Source: Hofstenia miamia (taxonomy: Eukaryota > Xenacoelomorpha > Acoela). From it: DNA of 64,000 nt. Made by a program: the position numbers and the translations under genes. A model generated the notes under the pieces. The model was not told the DNA's origin, ran no database searches, and saw only the letters and a program-made list of their open reading frames with translations. Shown in pieces: positions 46,001-56,685 of this stretch. The first letter of the stretch is position 1. Each line of letters begins with the position of its first letter. The stretch is taken from assembly GCA_004352715.1 (NCBI GenBank), contig SCFE01000006.1, positions 2,938,851 through 3,002,850 of the forward strand, written 5' to 3'.

Positions 46001-48639
46001 ATATATTATATTTTAAAGAAAGAAGCACCACAAACAGAGTATAGAATTTTTCAATCTACATATAAGGTATATTTTAGAAAATTCATTCATTAGATCATTA
46101 GGTATAAAGTTTATAGGTAATTCCAATTATGGACATTTTTATCATTTCCTGATAATTCTCTATTTGATCATTTTCCGAAGTTTTTCTATCAACTTCACGT
46201 TTTTTCACAACCAGTTTCATGTTACCAAGTTCGCGTTTTTAAAATCAATTTCTCAACTTACAACTTTAAATGACGAATTATTTAAGTATCGTATCATTGC
46301 GCTTTTATATTTTGTTAAGGGCTTTGTCAAAACCTGTTTTTTTCTTGGATAATGCAAGGATTAATTATTATCGTAGTCTTGTTGAAAACAATTAAAAATG
46401 GTATCAAATTAGGACATATACCATCTAACTCACCTTTTGAAAAATGTTTTTCCGTAAGGAATGTATTTGATTCTTGGGGTATGAGCAGATTTTCCTTTAC
46501 TATCGTTATGAAAAAGCGATAAAAACGGCGATAAAAAGAAAATGGCAATTCTTAATTGTGTCTGGAATAAATCTTCTAATACTATCGGTTGTGGGAGATC
46601 AATCATCAATAACACTCTTTCAAATCGAAAAAAAAATATTCTTCATTGACTGACCTGGACTTTGTATTCCTTTATCAACAGTCAGAGGTCTTTTCAGGGA
46701 ATGCATATTTATTAATTCAATAACTAAGTTTATCAATTGCAATGATTGAAACATTTTTTCTAACTCTATATTTTTTCTAAAATCGTCGAAGATGTTTTTG
46801 AAGCACTAGTTAGTGTAATTTTCCCAATGGTTTATTTTCACTATATAGTCATGCAAATAAGAATTGCGTAAGTGGTTTATGTAAATTTAGTATGATTAAA
46901 AATTGTTCAATTTAAAATGAAGTTCAAAAATACCATTTTCATTTGCAGAATAAATAAAGTCAATGACAATAATTATCGATATTAAAGCTTTTAAGTCGTC
47001 ATGAAAATTAACAAATTTTCCATTTTCGGCACTTGCCATTAAATTGTTTTTCTGAGTATGAGTGACGCAAAATTGTTGGAAAGGGTGAAAAACTACATTT
47101 CAAGAACTAGAGAAATCAATTGTTGAAGAATTTCTTAGAAAAATGGCAGGATATGTTTTTCAATCCAGAGATGGGAAAATTATTAACGGATAAGTTTCTC
47201 TATATATTTTACTTAAATTATTAATATTATTAAATTTTCATAATTCGCAAAATGATTGCAAAAACATTTAATTGATTTCAATAAAAACGAAATATTGATT
47301 GCCTGAAATACAAAAATAATAGAAAAACCCAGTTTTTAGTTGTATTATATATGTTGATGTCGAGATAAAAATATTCAAAACAGTTGCTAAGAACAATATT
47401 TTCCTATATTAACATTGTCAATAATAGCTAAGACCAGGATTCCTAACAAATTAATGAGGAGATTAATTGCCATTAATAAGAGGCCTCGAATAATCAAGGT
47501 GCATAATTAATCATTTTCAGATTTCAGTGCTACTTTCTTATTACATGTAAAGCCCTTATTACATAAAGTTTCCCATTCGGTTATAAAAACACAAATTCAT
47601 TTTTCGGATCAAGGTTCATTAACTAATCACAGCGAGTGTATTTACGTGCATGTCAACAATATGAAATACTAGCTCAATGTCGAGGATCCTCAGTGCCTGT
47701 GACCGATGAACCCATTGGAATCAATGATCGAATTAGCGCTAAGGTCATAAGATAATAAAAGCAGTGGTGGACCCTCAGAGATACCTAGAGGTTCTCTCAA
47801 ATACTTATTAGAAAATTGGATCTCTTACTTGTGCCTAATATTTTTATCCCGCGTGTTCCATACTTTCTGACGTCTAAGCAGTCTAGTTACCATCTTCATG
47901 AAAGATAGCTGTAATATGTGTGACCATTATAGAGCGATAGATTCTATATCTAAGATATATGACCGCGTACTTTGACGGCGATTACAGTTGTGGCTTAAAC
48001 CGGATCGCGAGTAAGCCGGTGCTAAGAAAGGCCGTAGCTGCGCTGAATGGATTGTGACTTTAAGACTTTCTATCGATTACTCATTGGTTTAAAAAGTTAA
48101 AGTTTTCATTGCATTTGAAGACTTTTCAAGGGATACAATCGTATAGTTTTAGTTACAAGTAATAACGGTAATAAATTTTCTATTAATGGCCATAATTGAT
48201 TTTCCATTGATGGATTTTTAAGAAATATTTTTTAATTAGGTTGAAATTTGAGCACTCTGGATAAAACACTTCCAAGTAAAAATACTTTAAGTAACTCGTC
48301 TACTTTTAGTCTTCCATGAAATTGATTTCAATTCCAGTTTTGTACTCTGTATTATGGATACCATCCCTTACAAATATTTTTTACACATCTCATTGTGGCT
48401 CATTGTCATCGATGGGACAACAAAAGGCAATGCAGTTTTTTTATCTCTTTGCACCATTTTTGATGTGTTTGTATAATTTCATCATGTATGCTGCTGGAAG
48501 TCAAACTTTTCGTGCATCAATTTCCACCTGGTTTTATGGTAGAAAACAACCACCACAGTTGGATGCGACCTCAGAATTCATTTACACTTATGTTGAAAAT
48601 TCCTTTGCCAAATCTCTGGAGTCAATAACTGTTAATTAA
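34792..48639 (+). CDS. gpr157-like: GPR157-like seven-transmembrane receptor, five exons
   Basis: Exons 34792-34998, 37445-37597, 44632-44871, 45938-46066 and 48310-48639 join in phase 0 throughout to give 352 residues (human GPR157 is about 335). TM1 ~27-50, TM2 ~59-78, TM3 ~90-119 after Cys89, TM4 ~131-150, ECL2 with Cys165, TM5 ~188-217, TM6 ~247-268, TM7 ~277-300. Family-like features are RSQPRHIIAMISLAD (TM2 entry), SSLLWSICLLLY in TM3, FHLVCWSLPVV in TM4, WMF opening TM5, and KLISIPVLYSVLW in TM6. Known GPR157 is a Gq-linked receptor of primary cilia in neural progenitors; that role here is inference. Introns house a receptor-exon duplicate, a piggyBac, a MITE and a LINE. No coding lesion seen. 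An AATAAA lies at 48870. Confidence 0.75.
35464..35736 (+). pseudogene. Receptor exon 1 duplicate, copy C (open, no exon 2)
   Basis: 91 codons from ATG to AAG|GTAAGT, same length and phase as copy B exon 1, with the NVTK sequon, TM1, TM2 and the terminal Cys kept. The frame is intact. The matching intron follows but stops three bases into the expected exon 2 (GTA at 37130-37132), where a single N interrupts the assembly. It could be part of an intact gene broken by assembly, or an exon-only duplicate inside the GPR157-like intron. Confidence 0.7.
36212..36275. repeat. (TA)n microsatellite
   Basis: About 64 bp of TA with one interruption near 36229, inside duplicate C. Confidence 0.95.
37133..37133. 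other. Single-N scaffold join
   Basis: One N replaces what should be the fourth base of copy C exon 2 and is followed at once by (TA)n. The same kind of lone N is at 22907 and 55564. Confidence 0.9.
37445..37597 (+). CDS. gpr157-like: GPR157-like exon 2 (TM2 end, ECL1, TM3)
   Basis: 51 codons between acceptor AATTAG and donor AGG|GTACGT, phase 0 on both sides. It begins IQCAYVLYAETV and holds FRCD (disulfide Cys89) and SSLLWSICLLLYVVISLF (TM3). Too short to be found by an ORF length filter. Confidence 0.8.
38162..38179. repeat. Palindrome GGGGTGTGTTTACACCCC
   Basis: Near-perfect inverted repeat, TTAA followed by one T on its left. One of three related palindromes around the piggyBac remnant; likely terminal or subterminal transposase-binding DNA. 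Confidence 0.8.
38549..40181 (-). pseudogene. piggyBac transposase (DDE_Tnp_1_7 type), three lesions
   Basis: The main open part is 38814-40127. An acidic N-terminus precedes the catalytic core. Asp motifs are FLVVDEMLIEFHGRVGF with YIPSKPGKFGIKVYWI, and GRNITVDNYFTN; later VRHNRRELPSDS and YNETKSGID. The best start is ATG at 40179-40181 (MSERRELPSQQ), but TGA at 40128-40130 is in that frame. After KSGID the text jumps frame and lacks the block expected before the C-terminus, so an internal deletion is likely near 38860. The C-terminal Cys-rich domain persists: RCAFCERSKDKK, one frame shift in an A-run, then CDKCGKFVCQFH and LLICTEC, stop at 38549-38551. Such enzymes cut and paste at TTAA; this copy is not functional. 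Confidence 0.85.
40434..40451. repeat. Palindrome GGGGTGTATACACACCCC
   Basis: Second of the three palindromes, about 250 bp upstream of the transposase start. Confidence 0.8.
40612..40629. repeat. Palindrome GGGGTGTGAACACACCCC
   Basis: Third palindrome, preceded by TTAAC at 40607-40611; 178 bp from the second. The 82-codon frame at 40427-40675 reads through both and is not a gene. Confidence 0.8.
43372..44062. mobile_element. MITE with 24-bp TIRs and TAA duplications (Harbinger-like?)
   Basis: GGGAGCGTTCACATATTACG at the left end is mirrored by its reverse complement at the right end (44039-44062). TAA stands directly outside both ends (43369-43371, 44063-44065). A three-base TAA duplication is typical of PIF/Harbinger elements, which is the only basis for the family guess. 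Inside are C-rich tracts ('cccccctccccc', 'tacccccccccc'). The middle (43578-43985) is N. Confidence 0.75.
43578..43985. other. Assembly gap (408 N)
   Basis: Run of N inside the MITE, next to poly-C tracts. True length unknown; open frames across it are meaningless. Confidence 0.98.
44632..44871 (+). CDS. gpr157-like: GPR157-like exon 3 (ICL2, TM4, ECL2, start of TM5)
   Basis: Acceptor CTATTTAG, donor CTG|GTTAGT, 80 codons, phase 0. It starts LRIDKALLIKIFHLVCWSL, contains the ECL2 Cys (SDQC) and ends TTSTVVWMFVNYYGL. An alternative donor at CAG|GTACTA (44812) is also phase 0 but would remove the WMF segment that aligns with the start of TM5 in GPR157, so the longer exon is preferred. Confidence 0.75.
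44872..45937 (+). other. GPR157-like intron 3
   Basis: GT at 44872, acceptor TTTTATAG at 45937. No repeat or gene recognised inside. Confidence 0.6.
45938..46066 (+). CDS. gpr157-like: GPR157-like exon 4 (TM5, ICL3)
   Basis: 43 codons, phase 0 both sides, donor AAG|GTATAT. It encodes VIIGIVIVCILTVIYAQKMI followed by a charged loop ending FQSTYK. Placed after exon 3, WMF to the end of TM5 is 29 residues, as I recall for vertebrate GPR157. Confidence 0.75.
46067..48309 (+). other. GPR157-like intron 4
   Basis: It contains a LINE fragment (47730-48146) on the same strand. Frames at 46164-46352 (+), 46327-46548 and 46430-46615 (-) are not recognised. Confidence 0.55.
47730..48146 (+). pseudogene. 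LINE reverse transcriptase fragment (N-terminal part)
   Basis: One frame reads, with stops, DNKSSGGPSEIPRGSLKYL, then CDHYRAIDSISKIYDRVL*, RRLQLWLKPDRE*, AGAKKGRSCAEWIVTLRL and a FIAFEDFSRD box (FxAFxDFSKA equivalent). This is the RT stretch around motif 'NYRGI..L...KI..R+L...Q.GFR.GRS..E' of RTE/CR1-like LINEs. It is slightly GC-richer than its surroundings, consistent with a more recent insertion than the 6.6-kb LINE. Confidence 0.75.
48310..48639 (+). CDS. gpr157-like: GPR157-like exon 5 (TM6, TM7, C-tail)
   Basis: Acceptor ACTTTTAG; begins SSMKLISIPVLYSVLW, then TM7 region with FFYLFAPFLMCLYNFIMYAA and a 40-residue tail to TAA. The M within SSMK is internal, not a start. Confidence 0.8.
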   Translation, partial: SSMKLISIPVLYSVLWIPSLTNIFYTSHCGSLSSMGQQKAMQFFYLFAPFLMCLYNFIMYAAGSQTFRASISTWFYGRKQPPQLDATSEFIYTYVENSFAKSLESITVN

Positions 48640-51600
48640 TTTTAAATTAATATAAGAAAATTACTTTGTTTTGAACTGGTGAATTTCAAGATATGCGATG
48701 GAACTTATATTAATATTACTAAATGATGCATTTATTCGAAATTCTTTCCTGAAATGATTCTAGTAGGCCACTGTAGGACTATAAACTCGCATGAGATTTA
48801 CTTTTTCTAGTCCTATGGGTCAAATATTTCAGTGGAATTGGGAGTAACACGGGATTGGAATCATAAATTAATAAACGAAAACCACGAATTTGGAATTTTT
48901 TCTCATTTTTTTTACTAATTTTCCCCAAAATAGAATCTATGACATGAGTCGATATGGGACCTTGGGAATTCAGGCATAGGGTATTAGTACTTCTCTAAAT
49001 ACCAATCGCTATGACTAGAGAAATCTGTTCCCGCTGAAGCTTAATTTTTAAGTGCGCATATCTGCTGAATTGATGCTGCTTGGGAGCTCGCAGAAAAAAA
49101 GACATTGGGTATTAGTACTTCTCTAAATACCAATCGCTATGACTAGAGAAATCTGTTGACGCCTGGTCGAAAATAATGTTTTAGCCCGAAACCGTTTTTC
49201 CACATTTTCAAAAAAAATTCGCAAAGCCTTTTTAAAAAATTTCGAAATCTGGGGTTGTAGTCATGCTAAGGAATATTAAACTGCTTGAAATATTAAAACT
49301 TAATAATATCAAATACACTTACCAACACTAAGAAAGTTCCTACCATATAAAATACTAATTCGACCACGCTGATTTCATTTCTGCAGTCAATTTTCGCCTA
49401 TCACCAGATCAGTACCTGCAACATGTGAAAAGTAATTGTCAGTCACTGCACATGTAAATATCTTAAACTATCTAAAAATTGTAGTAGATACACTCTGTTA
49501 CAAAATGTTTGTTGATAAGTTTTTTTAAAAAATGAATTTTAATAACAACATGTAATTTTGGTAAATCCAAGCCTAAGTATATGCACAACTAGCATAACCC
49601 GCTAACAAAAAGCTGGAGAGTGGTAAGCTAAAATGGCTGCAGAAATGAAATCAGTGTGGTCGAAATAGTATGGGACATAGAATGCATCTTACGAATTTTT
49701 CTGAAAATTAGTATTTATTGGACAGTAATATTTTTCAATAAAAATTCTGATTCTTTTAAAAAAACCATATAAATGCTTTCTATAACCTAGAATTTACATA
49801 ATAAGACAGTTTAAAGCGCATAACATTAACTTTTTCCTAGGAATACATCATCTTCTGAAATCACACATGTAAGTAGTGCATATCTCACAATATGTAGTGT
49901 AATTATTCTTACATTTTCGTTATTGGATAGTTCTAAGTGTGTGAAAAATTCCATCTATAAAATATTGTTTGAAATCATTTGCTTCAAAGCAATAAAACTC
50001 TTCAAGACTTCCATCTATCTCATGTTAATGCAAAGAAAGACAATATTAAATGTATTGAGATCCTAGAATTGCCTTGCTTGACTTTCTAGTCACAAATATG
50101 TTTTGTCCATATTTAAAACAATTTTGCTTAAACATATAAAAAAGCTTGAAATCCTTGTATGTGGAAGCATCTATGGGTAAGTGCTTTCTCATAAAATGGC
50201 AAAGGTTTGTGACAAAAATGTTTCTGTGTTTGAAGGACGTGGGAGTATTACATATTTTTAACATTTTACCCACAAAAATGATTAGACATAACGAAGTCTA
50301 AACCCCATTGGAGCAATGATGCATCGCAACAACTTCGTTTTGTGTAAATAGACAACCTAAGTCCTTTCAGGCGTACCATACGGAAAGTCATATTCAATTA
50401 TTAATTATTTACATCTTAGTAGTAAAGTTTACTTAAGCTTCACTGGGAAAATATTTATATTCTTCCTAATGACATTAATGCATTAATATATCATTCTAAC
50501 AGTGGTACTCTGGAAATATTAAGAAGATATTGATTCAGTATTTGAGAGCTCCGACAATCTAATGTAATATATAAGGAATTTGATCATTTATTTTGTTAAA
50601 GAATACCATGAATGTAATATCTGCTCAAAATTCATTGTTTGCTACTGTTCTAAACGTTATTGTAGCAGTTGTTAGTAAAATAAGTTTTCTTGTTATTCAG
50701 CTTAATTTTATTGTAGGTGCTTGAAATTAATAGATTTCTGGATATTTTTTAGGCTTTTTGTACTCCATTTGTAAATAGTTCGTAAATTGCAAATTATGTA
50801 CAGACACAAGTTTGTAGGAATGGTACACTTGATAGAAGTAAATATATTTATTAGTACTACTTCTACAGTGATTGAAACAAGAGCCATTTGATCAGAGCTG
50901 ACATTATTATTCTACATAACCCTAGAAGCACATTTGAATCATGTAGTGATTATCAGTATAAGTTGCTTGTGAATGCATTTAATATGGTGTTATGCATTAT
51001 TAATAGCATAGAATTTTCGTCCTAATTAGAAAAATTAGGTCCATGCACAAATAATCAGTCTTAATAATGACATATGGTTGTAACTGAAGTTTGGAAATGA
51101 ATATTATTCCTTCGAAAAAACTTATTTAGTGCTTAAATTGAATTTCAGAAGTTCACATTTATTTAGCCAAAAGTTTGGAGGGAACGTTTCTATTATCTGT
51201 GATGTGAATAACTTAGCAAACATGGAGTATTTGCTCCTTCACATCAATTTGATAGAATTGCTTTGTCACTATAAAAAACTCTGCAAAACTGAGTTAAGCA
51301 TAAATAATACAACAGAAATTCTTTAAATATAATCTTTATTAAGTTTTTGTAAACTGTTAGTTTAGCATAAATATAATAAAATGCCTAAAATAAAATGCAT
51401 TGAAAAAATGGATGAGTTACTAGACGATTTTCACAAAACGCCATCTTCTATGATCCTGCAAGTAGGTTAGTTTAGGTTTTCATCAAATTTCCAGCCAACT
51501 GCAAAATCATTCCTGCATCGTTTAGTATTATTTGAAAATTATATGAATCAAAAATCCGAAAATGTTTTCATCAATATGAGATTATACAGTAACTTTAATT

Positions 51601-53013
51601 GAAATGAAATTCACTTGTTTTTCAGACCATGGATTTATATTACACAAACAGGATGTGAACTGAGAATTATCATTGAACAATAAAGGCTGAATGTAAGCTA
51701 GAAGTGATGCAAACATCTTTACTTATTCATTGAATTTTACTGTGATTTAGTGTACCGTTTGCCTGCTTTGGTAACAGGCAAAATTACAGTTCACATGCTG
51801 CTAGTGTTATAGAAATCCATGTTCAGAACTAACCTGTTTTGACAATTATACGTTTACTAAGTACTAATGACTCATTGCGATTAAAAATTAAAAATAAGTC
51901 ACCAATTGCAGTACTGAACTTATTAAGTAAGTATATCCTTTTTTTACAATACTAATGATAAACTTTCCACTTGAAAGACATTAGATTAAGTGAAATTCGT
52001 AAGCCTCTTGCTCATGACATCAATGAAAATGAATCTGTTATCTTAGTAGGCTGTTACTTATATTACTGTACAAAATTTCAATAACTAGTTACTATTAAGA
52101 ACCAAATTCCATAGAAATATGTCAGACATGGAAAAAATGAAACCTGATGTTATTTTCTATTGCAAATAAAACAAAAGTGTTAATTACTGCCTAGATATTA
52201 TTTTAAGAAAATACAACTGCAAACCTGCAATCGGTCATTTATTAGTATCAAACGAAATCATGAGCAGACGTCCTAGATATGAGACATTGTGACTTATGTA
52301 AGACTCCAACAAGGCCTTAAGACGCACCGAAGACCATACTTGATCTTATGAAGGCTTCTATAGGACGTCTTCAAAGCACCATTTGTCAAATTGGGATATG
52401 ATGTGCTTGACATTGCTGCACTGAATCCATTGGTTTCATATGAAGAAAAACAAATTTCAAAATACGAAGAAGAGAATTTTTGGATAAGCTAAAAAGAAAA
52501 TGTGGTGATTTTCTTAAATGATATAAATCCCAAAAAAGAAAAACATATGCCAGCATGAAATGCACCAACAGAACTCGGGAATTTTGTAAAGATTGAAGAA
52601 AATCTGTAAGTGAAAACCACTGTATTGCTAACAAAAAAGTGCTTTTGACAAAATGCAACCGAGTTAAATAAGAAAAACAATTGAAACCAAATTGAAATAT
52701 CTTAATTCTCTCACGTAAACTTCAACATGACAGCTTTGTTCACAAAATTCGCGCATTCTAGTGTTATGCAATTTGATTATCTTCTTAAGATACATAGAAT
52801 CTGTAAAAGCCTTTAGAAATGAAACCAAATTTTTTTAAGAATCATGCAAAATGATTTTGAGCTAAACAACATGTCTGCAATTCCACCTTTCTCTATCGGA
52901 TTCTATAAAAATTCTAATGCATACCACTTTTGATTTCATTTTAAATAATATATAAACGTATATTTGTTGACAGATCAAATTTACACGAACACGGAGTGCA
53001 TCTCATTGCAATC
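48640..53013. other. Intergenic stretch, GPR157-like gene to UGT
   Basis: No supported gene. It holds a 51-bp direct repeat pair (48979-49157). A 75-codon minus frame at 50046-50273 (with FKHRNIFVTNLCHFMRKHL) has protein-like composition but no recognised domain. A minus frame at 52386-52658 is also unrecognised. A TATA-like run 'aatatataaacg' stands about 65 bp before the UGT ATG. Confidence 0.4.
48979..49157 (+). repeat. 51-bp exact direct repeat, 128-bp spacing
   Basis: 48979-49029 and 49107-49157 are identical by eye, beginning GGGTATTAGTACTTCTC and ending GACTAGAGAAATCTGTT. The spacer is unrelated. Confidence 0.85.
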
Positions 53014-54456
53014 ATGAACTCAATAACCAATTTAATAATCCTCATTTTGCTATCTTTTCACACAATATTTGCTAAACACAATGTAAAAAAAGATTGGAAC
53101 TGCCTGCTTCTATAATTTATAGAACTGATTAATGGAGGTTTAATTCGAAGAAACCATGAAGTAACTTACATTATAAGTGGAGAATGTAAAGAAAGATTGG
53201 AAAAGACTGGTGCCAAAATTTATAGAACTGATGAATGGAAACTAATCAATACCGCTTTAACCGATTTGAATGGATACATCAGGGAAAACAATGACTATGC
53301 ATCTGAGCAACTTCTTGCACTTGTTCAAGATAAATCAATTGCAAAACCTGACATTATTCTGGCCGATATTTTTCTTATTGGTCTTTCCGCAATAGCGGAA
53401 AAGTATAGTATTCCCTATGTCCATTTGTATTTAGCAATGCTAGACTTCCCAGGCATTGATAACAAGCGGGCAACTCTTAGTGTATTTTTAGGCATTGATG
53501 ATAATAAATCGAAAATTCATCAGTTCTTATCGGTAAGTATATTTCATTTTTTCACAAGTTTGCTATATTTTGAAATATGGGAAAGTGGAAACGTCTTAAG
53601 AAATACAATTGGACTTCCAGACAAATTTACATCCTTTTCCCACATTGTAAATTCATATCCATCATTATTAATGCTAAGTAATAGACTCCAGATAAGCTTT
53701 ACTGGAGAAAATGTTTATCCACTTGGTATAATCAATGAAAAATACGATCTACCTCCTCTTCCAGAAGATATTCAAACATTTATTGATCAATCAAGTAAAG
53801 ATATTCTGTACATAGCTTTTGGCAGTACAATGGCGCCTCCGGAAAATGTTCAAGAAGCATTGATGCAGTACTTAAAAGAACAAACAAAGTTTAATGTAAT
53901 ATACGCAAGATTCCCTGACATTAGCTTGGAGGTTACGAGTCATATATTCAAAGCAGATTTCATTCCTCAAAGAACACTACTAAATCATGCTAAAGTTAAG
54001 CTATTCATATCTCACTGTGGCTTAAATTCAGTAACAGAAGCCATTGTTCTAGAAACAATCTTGATATGCTTGCCGTTAGGCCGAGATCAGTATGCTTCAG
54101 CAGATTCACTGGTAAATGCTGGAATTGCAGGAGTAATTAAAGATGACAGCTCAAAGGAAACAATTTCATCAGCAGTAGAAGGCACTTGGAAAAATTACAG
54201 AGCACTTATTGAAACATTAAAAATAGAAAGGAAGCACTTATACGATATTGATGGAATATCTCAAATCGAACATTTAATGGATAAATACGCGGGAAGGACT
54301 TCACGAATATATATTTCAGATCCATATAGTTATGGGCATGTGTTATTTCTCACAGGCACTTTATGTAGCATTGCGTCATTAGTAATTTTTTCCATTTATT
54401 TCATATTCAGATCTGTCAAAAAAGTTCTTAGTGCAAAAAAAGAAAAGCTGAACTAA
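53014..54456 (+). pseudogene. UDP-glycosyltransferase-like gene with early in-frame stop
   Basis: From ATG 53014 there is a signal peptide (MNSITNLIILILLSFHTIFA), then TAA at codon 34 (53113-53115), then one open frame to 54456; total length would be 480 codons. Features: NHEVTYIISGE (usual RGHEV strand), PDIILADI, YIAFGSTMAPPENV, and the donor-binding signature LLNHAKVKLFISHCGLNSVTEA ending LPLGRDQYASA (His334, Asp358-Gln359). A hydrophobic anchor (about 450-475) and a KxKxx ER-retrieval tail follow. UGTs transfer sugar from UDP-sugars to lipophilic molecules in the ER lumen. Odd: the catalytic-His region after the signal is short and lacks the usual His, and the GVP of the signature is replaced (VLETIL). 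With the stop, this suggests a recent pseudogene, or an error plus divergence. Confidence 0.8.
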
Positions 54457-56378
54457 TTGTACTGTTTTCATTAGTTGCATCCTTCATTTATTGTACGGGA
54501 ACTACGAATTGAATACAACATTTATTCCTTCACATTTTTTCGTTCCTAGAGGCATGATTTAAGCAATTATTGCTTAATTAGTAAAGTAATTCTTTGCCCT
54601 ATAAAGTTTTTTTATGTTGATTACAAATCATTAAGATTTTTAGAGTATTAGAAATTACTAATAAATTTTTTGGCTATATTTTTCAATAACATCGCATATT
54701 TCGCAAAGGTAAAAATAATGGCGAAATAAATATTACACTTATTTAGCCTCAAAAAGAGGATAATTTTATTATTGTGTAAAATCCTAATCCAAAATAATGA
54801 TTTAAACCTAATTAAGCCCTTGGAATAACAATGGAAATTTATTGCATTTAATACTTACCGATAAATTCATTGCATTTAATATTACCGATGTATCTCAAAA
54901 TTATAACTCATCCAGCTAAATAGATTGAGGTGGCTTATGAGATCAATCTTTGCTATTGCTTACTTTTTAAATGCTTCAGTAACCTCGGCTGTTTCGTTAA
55001 TGTTATCACTAAGGCAAATTCTTCTTGTCAATGTCAATTTTCAGGGTTTGGTCAATCTTAATCTATTTTAAAACATTGATAAGCTTTTCAAGTATTAGCA
55101 TATGGTGGCAGGAGATATGCATAATTTTATCATCATTTTATAGCGCATATATTATTTTTACATATCAATTAACATTCTATTTCTTATAGCAAAATAGACT
55201 ACACATTCAGCATACTGAAACAGCAATTGAATTCTAGTTGCAATTAAGGCAAACACTCACGTTAGGTTGGGTTGAAATTTTTTTTACGAAATCTGTTCGG
55301 AAAATAGTGGCAGAAATGGTCATTTTCTCTCAAATGATCTTGAAGAAACATGAAGTGCGACCTTTCAACTCTAGGTCACCCACTATAAGCAGGCTTGTTC
55401 AAAAGACAATCTGACAAAAGATTATATTGGATAAAATTATCTCATTAACCTATTTTTGAGTAATTATTCCATCGCGAAATAAAAATTTGTAAGTTTGCAA
55501 AAATCGCATTTCTTAAAATGAAAAAACGAGGTTTTATATGCAGAACCATTTATGAGTTAATTANGCAATAGATGATTGGCTTGGTCACCTTTTAGTATAA
55601 TATTTTGGAATAGCTGAGGTATTACCTGGGATACAATGCTTTCCCAATATTAAAGCGCAAATTTACACACGAGAAATAAAAATTCGCGAAATAAAAATTT
55701 GTAAGTTTGCAAAAATCGCATTTCTTAAAATGAAAAAACGAGGTTTTATATGCAGAACCATTTATGAGTTAATTAAGACCGATGTTAATTAAAACAGTCA
55801 ATATGAATTATTCCAGCTTGCTATTGTTTGTGAGTACATAGATTCGAATATGCATCAGGCCTTGCAAAGATGCACGGTAAAAATTGTGAGATTCGTAGAG
55901 TGGGTTGTGGTGTGAAATAGTCAAAATCGTGCATAATTTCGAGGAAAAATTTAAATACAAATGAAAATTTTATTCATTTTTTGGCAATAGAATAAAGAAA
56001 TATGCCTCTCCAAGGTTTTTTCTTTCAGTGAGCATCGGTCTAGAGCTAAAAACTTCTAATTGCTGCAGATTCTCTCAATTGGTTCTCGCCGCATATTCAT
56101 CCGTGGTTGAGCGGTTTTTGCCATTGAGGTGCCCTTTCGGGGATGATTTTTGGCTATGATCAAGTTTTTCATTCCAAGATCTGCAAATAAGAACTGCCCC
56201 ATTAACGTAAAAATTTGGGTTTCCAAATTTCCGTACACAATCTGCAGCTGTCACGAATGACGTATGTCCATCTTTGAGCCTTGAATCTTTCCGGCTGCTT
56301 ACGGGATAGTTGGGCTGGTGAAAGCGGGTAGGAACATTGTCGAGCTTCGAATCGGTGTTCGCTGAACTAGAGCTCTCA
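54457..56378. other. Intergenic stretch with a duplicated 92-bp block
   Basis: AATAAA at 54660 is a candidate UGT poly(A) signal. A 92-bp block is duplicated (next entry). The minus frame at 56056-56238 is not recognised. Confidence 0.45.
55472..55776 (+). repeat. Direct duplication of 92 bp flanking a single N
   Basis: 55472-55563 recurs identically at 55684-55775 (from TCGCGAAATAAAAATTTG to TTATGAGTTAATTA). The first copy ends exactly at the lone N (55564), which would be A from the second copy. Pattern of an unresolved overlap between contigs. Confidence 0.85.
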
Positions 56379-56685
56379 CCCAGTAAACATAGAACTGTTG
56401 AAACGATGTCGTTTTTGTGGTGTATTGGCGTTTAATAGGCGTTGAATTGTTTGAGTGGCGTATATAGTGCGGATTAGTGGTGGTGTATAATTCCGTCTAG
56501 CAAAAAATATTTAAAAATAGGAATAATTTTAGTATTATGACAATTTGAAGATAATTTTTTTAAAAACTGCATTTTTATTGATAGTTTGTCGTTTTATTGT
56601 GAAAAGATGTTGTTTTGTAATGTCGTTTTAGAGTCGTTATTATGTCGTTCAGCGCCGTCGTTACGACAGTTCTATGTTTACTGGG
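56379..56685. mobile_element. 307-bp MITE
   Basis: Both ends carry CCCAGTAAACATAGAACTGT in inverted orientation, followed by similar AACGA-containing sequence (about 35 bp of TIR). Inside are iterations of GTCGTT and GGCGT. No target duplication is obvious, and the family is unassigned. No coding capacity. Confidence 0.75.

Noticed and set aside
48979-49157. Possible CRISPR-like array
   Set aside because: Only two repeats, in an animal genome, with no further units or cas genes.
53197-54456. UGT start at TTG 53197
   Set aside because: Not a credible animal start; the frame extends upstream through conserved UGT sequence to an ATG with signal peptide at 53014.
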